64,000 nt of DNA from Sporobolomyces roseus (Eukaryota > Basidiomycota > Microbotryomycetes > Sporidiobolales > Sporidiobolaceae): positions 2,286,156 to 2,350,155 of the forward strand of contig JADILM010000002.1 of assembly GCA_016617785.1 (NCBI GenBank), written 5' to 3'. Position 1 is the first letter of the stretch. Every line of letters starts with the position of its first letter. A program made the position numbers and the translations under genes. Positions 10,482-20,441 of this stretch are shown here, piece after piece. The notes under the pieces were generated by a model, which saw only the letters and a list, made by a program, of their open reading frames with translations, made no database searches and was not told the DNA's origin.

Positions 10482-12972
10482 ATGGGACCACTGAGAGAAG
10501 ATGACAGCTTACCCCAATCCCCTGCCTTCGCTACTTCTTCCGCATTCGCACCCGCAATTTCATCGACACGACCTGATCACTCGACTCTCGACCTCTATTC
10601 CGCTTCTACTACACCACGAGTAGCTCCACCGCCACTACACGATGATCCAGAGACGTATGGAGGAGTAGAGAAAGGTGGATACGGTCACGGTCATGGTCAT
10701 GGAGAGGAAGAGGATGAATTATTAGCTGGTTCATCGGGAGCGAGTAGCGCCAGTTCACCGTTACGTTACAGAGGAGGACAGAAACCACGCAAGAATCCAT
10801 TCGGAGTCTTGCTGAGACTGATAGGAGGAACTTTCCTTTTCGTCCTCTTCCTCATTCTTCTCTCTCGACTCTCTTTCCTCCCTTCTCCTTCCGCTTCCCA
10901 CCGTGCCAAAGTCGCCCATCATCTCACTCCCTACATGCCGCAATCCGTACTCGCTTTCATCAAACCCGTCACTGGTCCCTCTTCTCCTCATCCCATCTTA
11001 CCACTTCTCACGAACGCTCGAACTTCCTGGTCAAAGAAACTCACCTCGCAATCATCGACCTTCGACCGAGCAACCAAGACTTACAAAGCACGCTACGGTA
11101 TGACTCCACCTCCAGGGTTCGATAAATGGTTTGCATTCGCAACGCAAGGTCGAAACCATTCACTCGTAGACGAATACGATCAGCTCATGCAAGATTTGAA
11201 ACCTTACCGTTCGTTATCACCTCAAGAGATTAGGAGGAGGACGGCAGAATTGGCTCAAGTACCAGGGATTAGTATTGTTAGTATCAGGAATGGGGTCGCT
11301 CAGGTTCATTCGAAGAGCGGGAAATGGGCACCTGCTCTAGCGTTTCAACAGATGATTGGTGCATTCGTGAGGGATTTGCCGGATATGGATATCGCGGTCA
11401 ATGAGAGACCGGAAGGAAGGGTTTTACCGAGAATGCAAAAGAGAGTTTCGATGGCAGATTACGGTTTGGAAGGAATGAGTGAACCTGCTATCAGTGAGCA
11501 CTCATTCTCTCTCATTTACGAATGCGATGCTGACACAGTACGCTCTAGACATGTCGGATCCGATGATTACACCTCACTTGAAAGGTTTCACCCCCGAATG
11601 GAAACACGATGGATCAATCTGGGAATCTTATCGACGATCTTGCCCTCCCGACTCTGCCGCTCGACGACTCATCGAAACGGTTCGATCAGCGGAAACGAAC
11701 GGAGCTCTCGTAGTTCAAGGAAGATCCAACTCGAAATCGGAAACGACTCGTCGAAAACAATCTTCTCAAGCGTGGCCCACGACACGAGAAATGACTTTCT
11801 CTTCCGACCTCGACGCATCTTTCGACGTTTGCGACGCTCCTTCCCTTCACACTTTACACTCGGCTTTCTTCTCCGACCAACGTTCGATCGATTACCTTTA
11901 CCCAGTTTTCTCTCCCTCGAAACCTCCCGGTTACGCCGACATCCTCATTCCTTCCCATCACTACTGGTCACCCTCTTCAGAGTTCACTTACGAATGGGAG
12001 ATGCAAAGAGGTCGAACCAAGACTCCTTCCGACTTGAATTGGGATATCAAGAAATCGACTGCTTATTGGAGGGGAAAAGTCACGAGAGGAGCCGATACTC
12101 CTCCTGGTCATGGAGCTTCTTTCCAGAAACAGAGGTTGGTAAAGATGACGAATCAAGCATCTATGGAGGTCCCTCGAGTTCTCGTCGCGTTCGATGAGAA
12201 CACCGCTGGACTCAACTCGATTTCCTCTCCTGCTGGCATTGTCAACAAGGTTACGTCGGATATCGCTATGGCCTGCGATCCTTCCCTCGGTGAATGCTCC
12301 TATTTAAGGTCACTAGGGTATCGAGTTGAACCTCCAGCACCTCTGAGCGATGCGTGGAAACACAAGTTCGTGTTGGATATCGATGAGATTGGGTTCAGTC
12401 CTAGGTTCTTGGCGTTGATGGAGTCAAAAAGTGCAGTCATCAAGAGTAGTATTCAGAGGGAGTTCTGGAGAGGTTGGATTCAACCATGGTCAGTCGCAAA
12501 CTCTCTTCTCGATCTCTCGCTTTCGTGAGGCTGATCAAGACTTGGATTCGACTTCGACAGGAAACACTTCATTCCCCTCTCATCTTCCTACTCTGAACTC
12601 TACAATCTTCAAACTTTCTTCACTGGTTTCCCATCCGAACTCGCTGGAACTCGAGGAAATCGAACCGTTCCAACTACTTCACTCTCGAAACCTTCTCCTA
12701 TTCCCGCTCTCCCGCCAAACGAGGACGGAAGCGACTTTCACGCAGACAAGGTGTTGCAAGAGATCGCAGAGGCGGGAAGCAAGTGGAAGAAGGAACATTT
12801 GAGGAAACAGGACATGGAGGTTAGTCGATTCCCTATTTCATCACTTTCTACTCGGAACTGATGGAGCTCGGAGTTCGCATGACAGTGCTACGTGTATCGA
12901 TTGATGGTAGAATGGGCAAACTTGGTTGCTCCTCGTTCGACTGGCTCACCTGGGGAAGAAATCGAGGCATAA
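10482..12972 (+). CDS. CAP10-like glycosyltransferase (GT90 type), type II membrane protein
   Basis: Four exons (10482-11493, 11549-12488, 12561-12819, 12886-12972) give 765 residues. An N-terminal cytosolic region of about 105 residues is followed by one transmembrane helix (VLLRLIGGTFLFVLFLILLS) and a long lumenal part, the Golgi type II layout. Family evidence is the capsule-associated-protein (CAP10) pattern: DLPDMDIAVNERPEGRVL, then SSEFTYEWEMQR, STAYWRGKVTRGADTP, HKFVLDIDEIGFSPRFLALM, IKSSIQREFW, WKHFIPLSSSYSELYNL and the terminal CYVYRLMVEWANL. In Cryptococcus such proteins act in capsule and glycan synthesis as xylosyltransferases; the acceptor here is unknown. A His/Gly-rich patch (GHGHGHGEE) precedes the membrane helix. 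All splice phases agree. Confidence 0.9.
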
Positions 12973-13229
12973 CCCTTTTTTCGTTCGTTTTGGATAGATT
13001 CACTCAGTATACCCACAGCTCTTTCCCCGAATGCTACTTTATTTTATCACCGTCGTCGTCGGCTATCGGAAGTGGGTTAGAACCTCGTTCTTCTCGCTCG
13101 GCTCTCTCGTCTATTCCATCTTCCTTTCTCCGCCGTCTCTTCCTTCCGAACTTTGCTTGTGCTTCTCTATCTCCTTGCGTCTGCTTCGCTTTCTGCTTCT
13201 TTCACTCTCCCAACACTCGATCAGAAGCG

Positions 13230-14712
13230 ATGTAAGCTCTTTCTTCACTTCTTCCCACTTCGGGGTCCTGAGCTGACTTTTTGCTCGCTCCTCGTTTGAC
13301 TCCCGCTTCATCCTCTCCATCTCGTCACTCTCGACCCAATTCGACTACTAGGACTCTATTCGTGTTCGATGATCTAGATACTCAAACTATAGCTTACACT
13401 ACTACTTGGACAACGTACGAAGGAACTCGTACGTTTCTTCTCTCCCTCTCTCCATCTCACTCTCTCTTGGGTTCTCTCTAACGAGCGCAACCTCGTTCAG
13501 GTGGAGCTGTCGACGCTACGGACTGGGTTGGATCCTCATTTCATTCTTGCAACGCCGATCAAATCTCTGGAGAACAACCTTGTTGGGCGAATATTACTTT
13601 CACTGGATCCGCGATTGCTCTCTACGGCGATCACAATCCGAATCAGAGGAGATTCCTGTGCGTCTTAGTTGGAGAAAGCGAGTATAGGTGGTTCAATGGG
13701 AGCAGTCTAATGGATGGAGTTGGAGGAGCAAAGGGAGGGAGTCTGAATAGGACGAGATGTAGGGTTGATGGGTTGGGTGAGGGGAGACATACGATGGCGT
13801 TTGGTCAGCTCGCTCAAGATGTATCGAGGAATGGCGTCACTGTGAGTCCAATCGCTTGATTCCGTCGCTCTTCTTTTGAAAAGGGGGCGGAGAACTTGCT
13901 GACCTGAGTGCTCTCCGCGTCTTTAGCTCGACTACTATGTCGTCGATAACTCGACTTCGAACGCTACTAATCCTACCTGGTCGTGAGTCGAGAATCTTTC
14001 TGACTCGAATCAACGAATTCAAACTCAGGGAGATCTCTAGCCTTACAGGTCCGACTTTCAAGCTGCTCTCCCTCCGAGCGGATTCGGCTGGACGACAGAG
14101 ACGATCGCATCTGACGTCCCCTCGAGCACTTCGCAACCAGCCGACGTCTCGACATCTGCTGAAGCAGCAGCGACTTCTCTTTCCGCTCCATCAAGCTCTT
14201 CTAGTGGAAGCAGCAACGCTCTCGGAATCGGACTCGGAGTCGGTCTCGGAGTTGGCTTCGTTTTGCTCTCAATCGTAGGTTGGTTACTTTGGAGAAGGAG
14301 AGGAAGGAGCGGTTCTTCGCAAGCTGGAACGATCCGAACTGAACCGATGGGACATCGATCAGTAGCGGGAGATACCGAGTATCAACCAGCTCAAGCTCCA
14401 GTGATCAATTCCTACAGTCCTACATCGAGTTCTCCTCAAGCTTATCACAATCCTTCGCAATCTTATGGTGCGTCAAATTCTTCGCGATACAATCTTCGAG
14501 ATGAGCGCTGACTATGTCGAGTCATGATGTTGTGCACAGCTGCGCCGAGCGAGTATGGGACAATCTCAGGAGGAGGATCGAACCCTTTCTCACCGACAAG
14601 TGCAGTTCCAGAAGTTCACGAGAGTGGTTTCTCTCCCGCTCCCACCTCGAAATTCGGAGGCTCTCCTCACTTCCTCGAGAACCCGGCATCATTCAGGGAG
14701 AGGGGAAGGTGA
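13230..14712 (+). CDS. Single-pass membrane protein with extracellular beta-sandwich-like domain, paralog 1
   Basis: Six exons (13230-13231, 13352-13428, 13501-13841, 13927-13982, 14049-14467, 14540-14712) give 355 residues. The start codon is split: AT ends exon 1 and G begins exon 2 after a 120-nt intron. Residues 1-165 form a domain of the type common in basidiomycete membrane proteins (FVFDDLDTQTIAY, ITFTGSAIALYGDH, RHTMAFGQLA), probably a galactose-binding-like beta-sandwich. A Ser/Thr/Ala-rich stalk follows, then one helix (ALGIGLGVGLGVGFVLLSIV) with RRR after it, and a Ser/Pro-rich cytoplasmic tail ending NPASFRER. There is no signal peptide by this model; the helix may act as a reverse signal anchor. 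Function unknown; a surface-sensor role is inference. It is a tandem duplicate of the next gene. Confidence 0.8.
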
Positions 14713-15012
14713 TTGTCCATCCAGTAGCTCAGTTCCATTTTCATGTTGTTATCGATATGCTTTCGTCTCTCCCTTCCGCTCCTCTCGGCAGCTCGCGGAC
14801 CTCGCTCACGGCGAACTCTCGAATAGTGTACCGCGCGGTTGAGCAATGAGGTAGCAAGGTAATTCCCTATGAAACTTCCTCTTCGCGCCCTTTGAGCACA
14901 AACTCCTATTCATGGACTGAGAACGCCGCGGTACTCCGAAGCTGCTATCCAGAGCTTTCTTTCTTGAGGAGACGTCTTCTGCCTCTTCCATCTCACTCTT
15001 CGCTTCATCGAA
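14713..15012. other. Spacer between tandem membrane-protein paralogs
   Basis: 300 bp with the 3' end of paralog 1 and the promoter and 5' UTR of paralog 2. In the frame of the paralog-2 start there is a TGA (just before GGAGACGTC near 14970) and no ATG between it and the split start codon. Confidence 0.5.
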
Positions 15013-16502
15013 ATGTGAGTCTCCCTCGTTGAACCCGAAAGATGCGAAGAAACTAATTTTTGAACTGGTTCCCCTTTTTCTCCACTTCCGCTCAACTCCT
15101 ACCTCTTCTCGATTGCTCTCGATTCCTCTCGACCTCGCTCGATAGGCCCACATTCATCTTTGACGATTTGGACGAGCAAACGATTGCTTACAACTCGAAT
15201 TGGGTAACTTATCAAAACTCGAGTGCGTACCTCTCTCTCTCTCTCTCTTCGCCACTACTCTCACGTGCTCACTATCGACTTCAATAGATGGTACCGTCAA
15301 TACGACTGATTGGGTTGGGAATTCATTCCATATTTGCGCTGCGAATCAAGTCGGAACGACGACGGTTTGTTGGGCAAATATCACTTTCACCGGTTCAGCA
15401 ATCGCTCTCTATGGAGATCATCAACAGAATCAACGTCGATTCATGTGTGGATTAGTTGGAGAGAGCGATTACAAATGGTACAATGGATCGACGTTAAATG
15501 ATGGACTCGAAGGAGAACTCGTCAATTGGAGTATCAATCGAACGAGGTGTGAGGTCACCGGGCTCGAGAACAAGAGACACACTCTCGCATTCGGTCAGCT
15601 CGCTCCGGATGTACAAGGTCAGGGTGTCACGGTGAGTGTTCGGGCCTCCTTTACAGTCGAACTGGAAAAGTCTGACTGTCGTTGTTCGCTCATACTCGCA
15701 GCTCGACTACTACTCTGTCGACAACGCTACTTTGAATGCAACCGCTCCTGCTTGGAAGTAAGCGGCAGTGTTGTCACACCTTCAGACGAGCCTTGCGAAG
15801 AATCGACACTGATTCATGCTCTTTGGACAGTTCAAATTTCGTCGAAGCTGATCCTCCCGTCGAATACGCTTGGACGACTGGATCCGTTGTATCCGATTCG
15901 CTTTCGAGCACTTCAATTCCAACCGGCGCCTCGAGCTCTGCGATGGAAACTCGCTCAACCGCCTCTTCCTCAAATTCCGCGTCTTCCTCTTCCTCGACCG
16001 CTTCCTCCTCTTCCGCCTCCGATAGCTCTACTCTTCCTATCGGTCTAGGAGTAGGTCTCGGAGTAGGACTCGCTCTACTCGCTCTCGTCGGAGCGATCCT
16101 TTTCTTCCGTCGCAAGAAGAGGAGATCGAGCGCATCTTCAGTCGCTGGCACATTCTACACCGGACATCCTTCGTCGTCGGCCTCGAACAGCTCGCCTACT
16201 TATGGTGGGAATAAGTCTTTCGTTTACCCTCAATCGTCGCCGGGTCGAGGATATACGGTTCCTTACAGTGCGTGTCTTTGCTTTTCTACACTCATCACCT
16301 GAACGCTGAGTGGAGGAGCCTGACTCGTACAGCTCCAGCAAGTGAATATGGAGGAGGAGCAAGATCTTTCGCAACTGGAGGAGTTCCTGAAGTTCAACAA
16401 GATTATGCTCCTTCGACTGGAGCTCCGACTCGACCTCGAATGACTTCAGTTTCGACCACTTCCAAGACCCTCGACAATCCCGCCACTTTCCGTGAGAGGT
16501 AG
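15013..16502 (+). CDS. Single-pass membrane protein with extracellular beta-sandwich-like domain, paralog 2
   Basis: Six exons (15013-15014, 15146-15222, 15288-15631, 15702-15757, 15831-16267, 16333-16502) give 361 residues; exon sizes nearly match paralog 1 (77, 344 and 56 nt against 77, 341 and 56). The start codon is again split AT^G, by a 131-nt intron. The extracellular domain has FIFDDLDEQTIAYNSNW, NITFTGSAIALYGDH and HTLAFGQLAPDVQG. A long Ser/Ala stalk, the helix IGLGVGLGVGLALLALVGAI, RRKKRR, and a Ser/Thr/Pro-rich tail ending NPATFRER follow. Several N-glycosylation sites (NTT, NIT, NRT) lie in the predicted outer part. Function unknown; the duplicated pair has diverged mainly in the stalk and tail. 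Confidence 0.82.
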
Positions 16503-16787
16503 ATTCAGAGGTGTTGGATTGAGTTGGCAAGAGCGGAAGTCGTCGGTCGTTTTTGGTGGTTCTCTCCGTAGTTTCTCTTCCCTTTCTTTCTTATTCTTCG
16601 ATAGATCTCTCTTTCTTCATCTGTTCTTGTTTGACGTCGCTTGTTTTCTAGAAGTAATCTATCAGTACCTTTTTAGCAGTGCACGCTTTTCTCTCGAGTC
16701 GAGACGCGAACGAATGAAGCTGCGAATGCGATAGTTGCGAGTGATCGAGTGAGTACAGGGAAGCGAGTGATATCGAGGGAACAACGT
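16503..16787. other. Convergent spacer
   Basis: Contains the 3' ends of paralog 2 and RSA4; T-rich on the plus strand. No gene seen. Confidence 0.35.
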
Positions 16788-18796
16788 CTAATGTCTCCAG
16801 CTGTACTCCGACGGAGAAATCGAACCGTCAGCGAAACGAAACGCTTGAGATTCGAAACTTTGTCGACGTACATCTTTACTTTCTTATCCCTTCCACCACT
16901 CGCGATCTTGTCAGCGACGAAATCGACACAATACACTTCATCCGTGTGACCTGGTAAATCCATTCGAATCTTGAAAGTCTTCAAATCCCATAGCTGTGGA
17001 AGGTACTCAACACTGCATCAGTTCTCGAATCAGAAGAACAGGATGCAGAGTGAGTTTGCTCACCTTGAGAGTAGAATCCTTTGAAGCAGAAACCAACATT
17101 CTCGAATCACTCGACCAACTAACCCGATAAACCGCCGCAACATGACCTCTCAAACTCGCGATAAATTTCCCAGTCCTCCCATCCCAAAGTTTAACGGCAT
17201 TATCAAACCCTGCCGATGCAATGAACCTACCATCCGGACTCCACGCGACATGGTTGACTTGTTTCTGATGACCTGTCAAGCGGGCGACGGGTTTCTTGGG
17301 GTTTGCGGAGGGAGGGTTGAGGGGTGCCCAGAGGAAGAGTGTGTGATCGTCGGAACCAGAGATGAGTTGTTCGGGAGTCGAGGAGGTGAAATTGGTGTAT
17401 CGTTTCAAGGCGAGTTCTTTCGCTACAAAATGAGGATCGACGAATTGACGAATCAGTCGAGATCTCTTGAAAGATGCGAAAGAAGCGGGAGGGGATAACG
17501 TACCTTCCGCGTCTGACTTCGGTACTTTGCCATGTTGATCGAAAGGACCCGTTCTCAAAACGAAATCGGTGTTCAAAGCGAGAGTGTTGACCCAATGAGC
17601 GTGTTCACTCAACGTTCTAATCAATTTACCCTGTACAATCTCGCTATCGGCTATTGTTTCTTCCAAGAAGATAGACGATGAAAGAGACGTACATCTTTCC
17701 CATCCCACAATTTGACAGTCCTATCACTTGAAGCAGTGAAAATGACTCCCTCTCCACCCCATCTCACTTGATTGACCGAAGCCGAGTGACCTCCCAAAGT
17801 AAAATCCAATTTCCTACTTTTCGCATGCCAAACCCTAACGGTAGAATCCTTCGAACTCGAAGCCAATCTCGGATTTGAAGGGTTCCTGTACGCATTCCTC
17901 CGTATCAGAACTATCGGGGGAGAGACACGCTGATGCAAAGAGAGCGAAGTGCGTACAAGTGAATGGGTTCCCAACTCAAAGAAGTAATCCATTTAGTATG
18001 ACCTTTCATTCCTTCTCCATCCGCCTTTCCCGTTTTAGGATCCCATAACCTCACACTATTATCCATACTACCCGTCGCTACCCACCTCTCCAACCCGTCC
18101 CACTCAACACAGAGAACCCAATTCGAATGTCCACTCAAAGTCGCACTGGGAGTTTCACTGTTCAAGTTCCATAATCGACAAGTATTATCCCCTGAACCAG
18201 TTGCCAAGTATTGACCAGTTGGAGAGAACGAGGCGCAAAGGATCGGACTAGCGTGACCATCGAGGGAAGAAGAACAACGAGTGATTTCTCTCACTCGGAA
18301 AACAGCTTCGGGTTCACAATCGATAATGAAGACGTCTTCAGTAGAGAGTTTGTTGGAGTGTTTTGGGTGGGTAAGGAGGTCGGCGTGAATGGATCGAGTA
18401 ATCGGGAGTCGAAGTCCTTCTTCATTTTTGATGGTTTCTTCTTCTGAATCCGTCGAGGTAGAGGCAGAGGGTAGAGATAAATGGAATGAGAATGGTACTG
18501 GATCTTCAGCCTACTCACAGACACTCGTCTCGAGAGAGAATCAGTTTTCTCCTCATTCAACTTGCCATTCGAAAAAGTGGAAGAGAACTTACGGAACCTC
18601 TCAAGTTGTTGACTAATAACTCTAATCCTTCTCTACCTGTATCTGCGGGTAATGAAACTGATGGACCTAATAGTGTACCATCTTTGGCGTTACGGAATTG
18701 ACAAACTATTGAACTTGCTACTCCATTCGAAGAAGTCGTAGTAATCGTTGGGTTCTTGCGTTGTCGCTTTGGGAGAGGTGGGATCAAGGTAGTCAT
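16788..18796 (-). CDS. RSA4: Ribosome assembly protein 4 (Notchless-type WD40 protein)
   Basis: Rsa4 helps release assembly factors from pre-60S ribosomes through the AAA ATPase Rea1. The start at 18796 gives MTTLIPPLPKRQRKNP, the expected Rsa4 N-terminus, and a ubiquitin-like NLE domain covers about residues 25-120 (LPADTGREGLELLVNNLRG, PVPFSFHLSLPS). About eight WD repeats follow (SLDGHASPILCASFSPTGQY, LSGHSNWVLCVEWDG, LGGHSASVNQVRWGG, LTGHQKQVNHVAWSPDG, LRGHVAAVYRVSWSSDS, LPGHTDEVYCVDF). The final 13-base exon at 16788-16800 completes the last blade as KVKIWRH. At least six introns. FCF1, another ribosome-assembly gene, lies directly upstream on the same strand. Confidence 0.94.
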
Positions 18797-19343
18797 TCGT
18801 AGTTCTGGAGCTGAAGCGAAGTGAGGGGAATCAGGTTGAGAGAATTCCAACTTTTTTGTGGATTAGGAAGCTGGAATTACAATTTGTAATCGATCAATTT
18901 CAGACTGAGCTTGAATTACTCATTTCGCAAGCAGTGAACAGGCGGTACTCTCGGAGCAAGCGAAAGGACCTTGTAAGTTCGTCGCTCCAAGATCAGAGAG
19001 CGGGAACGACGAACGAATCCGACAGATGAACTCGAAAGCGAAGAAATGCGAAATCAACTTGGCGGATTCCCTGTCTCTCCAACAAGCAGCGAAACGGAGG
19101 TTCGAAAGAGTAACAGATATTACAAGGCTAGAAAGGGCAAGCCGAACGACAAGAACCTGAGAAAGGAAGGAGGAAGACGAAAAAGTAAAAATGCGAGTAA
19201 AAGGTAGAATGTAACGAGATCTAGAAAAGTTGCGTAAGTGAAGTGTAGAGGTAAAGGTAGCTGAAGATGATGTCCAAACCGATCGATGAAGGGGAGAGGC
19301 GAGTACAAGAGAGAAGTGATAAATTGGTAAAGTGTCGGCTCGT
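18797..19343. other. Intergenic region RSA4/FCF1
   Basis: 547 bp holding the RSA4 promoter and the FCF1 3' flank. I see no supported gene in it. Confidence 0.4.
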
Positions 19344-20294
19344 TTAACCGATAGCTTGATCGGGTAAACGTTCGATCGCATACCTCTTCTTAGCGATATA
19401 CATCAACTATAACACATGTACCTCCCATCAGTTCCGTCTCACAACGAACCCAAACTGACGGAGAAAGTAATTGAGTGAACTCACGGGTACACCAGGAACT
19501 TTCCTCAACCTCCTCCTTAATTGCCTATCACAAGTAGCGACGATATAACACCTATGTTGAGTGACCCTGTTGACTATACAATCATCCGCGTACGTTCCTT
19601 TGTGACTGCAAGGTAATCGTTCAAATCGAGGATCTCGAGCGACACTACTCCTCACAACCTGAATCAGCGAGAGTAGATGGAAAGGGATGACGAGGCGGAC
19701 GTACCGGAGTGCTAATCGATACTTTTGTCCCAATTTCTCGAGCTCCGCAAGAACACAATCCGAAATACAAGGGATCGCTGTAACCCAACAAAACCTCATC
19801 AGTCAGTTCCTGTCTCGAGCTGAGGACTGGGGGAGGAAGTCGAGAGCTCACCTTTTGCATAGAGTACGTCCATCATGGCTTTGACCAAGTCTATTCGATT
19901 CTCCAATGATAAATTGATGAAATTGGTATCGATGATTACTCGGTAAGGTGGCACTAGTGCTTCGTTGTGAGCAAAGAACAAGCTCGTAGGCATAGCATCA
20001 CTGTACACGCGACCTCAGCTTCATTAGCCTCTTAATTGGAGGGAGATAATGAGAGATGAAAGAGGCGTACACTCGATTCACTTCCTTCTCCTTTTCCTCC
20101 TTGATTTTAGCAGCTGCTTTGTCTTGATTCCCTTTCCTACATGACCGTACAATCGGATCAGCTGCTTAGTGAGGAGAGAGAGGGAGAGAGTAGATAGATT
20201 TGGCTCACAATCTCATATCATTTGGATTAATCATTCGTTTAGTTGCTGCAAACTTGCGAGTCTTTCTCGCACCACTGGATAGTTTGCCCGTCAT
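19344..20294 (-). CDS. FCF1: rRNA-processing protein Fcf1, PIN-domain family
   Basis: Fcf1 belongs to the small-subunit processome and is needed for early cleavages of pre-18S rRNA. The start at 20294 gives [20 protein letters not shown], then NPNDMRLKGNQDK. The PIN domain starts at [18 protein letters not shown] (acidic D in IDTNF) and continues through [14 protein letters not shown] (acidic E), [11 protein letters not shown] (paired Asp) and [19 protein letters not shown] (Asp), so the metal-site acids are in place. The last exon reads [20 protein letters not shown] and ends in TAA at 19344. Length is about 190-200 residues, as usual. Six or seven exons. It is divergent from the GT64-like gene across 147 bp. 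Confidence 0.94.
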
Positions 20295-20441
20295 CCCTCT
20301 AGCTGATCTCGTGAGTTGAAGTGAGAGGTTGAAAGATGAGAGAAATGTTTGAAAGTTTTCTCGCTTCATCTCTTACTTCTCACTCGCTCTGATAGAACTC
20401 GCTTGGAGTGAACAAGGATAGTTGGATAGTCAAGGCATGCT
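20295..20441. promoter_or_regulatory. Shared divergent promoter region FCF1 / GT64-like gene
   Basis: 147 bp between divergent start codons; no recognisable core element could be assigned. Confidence 0.4.
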
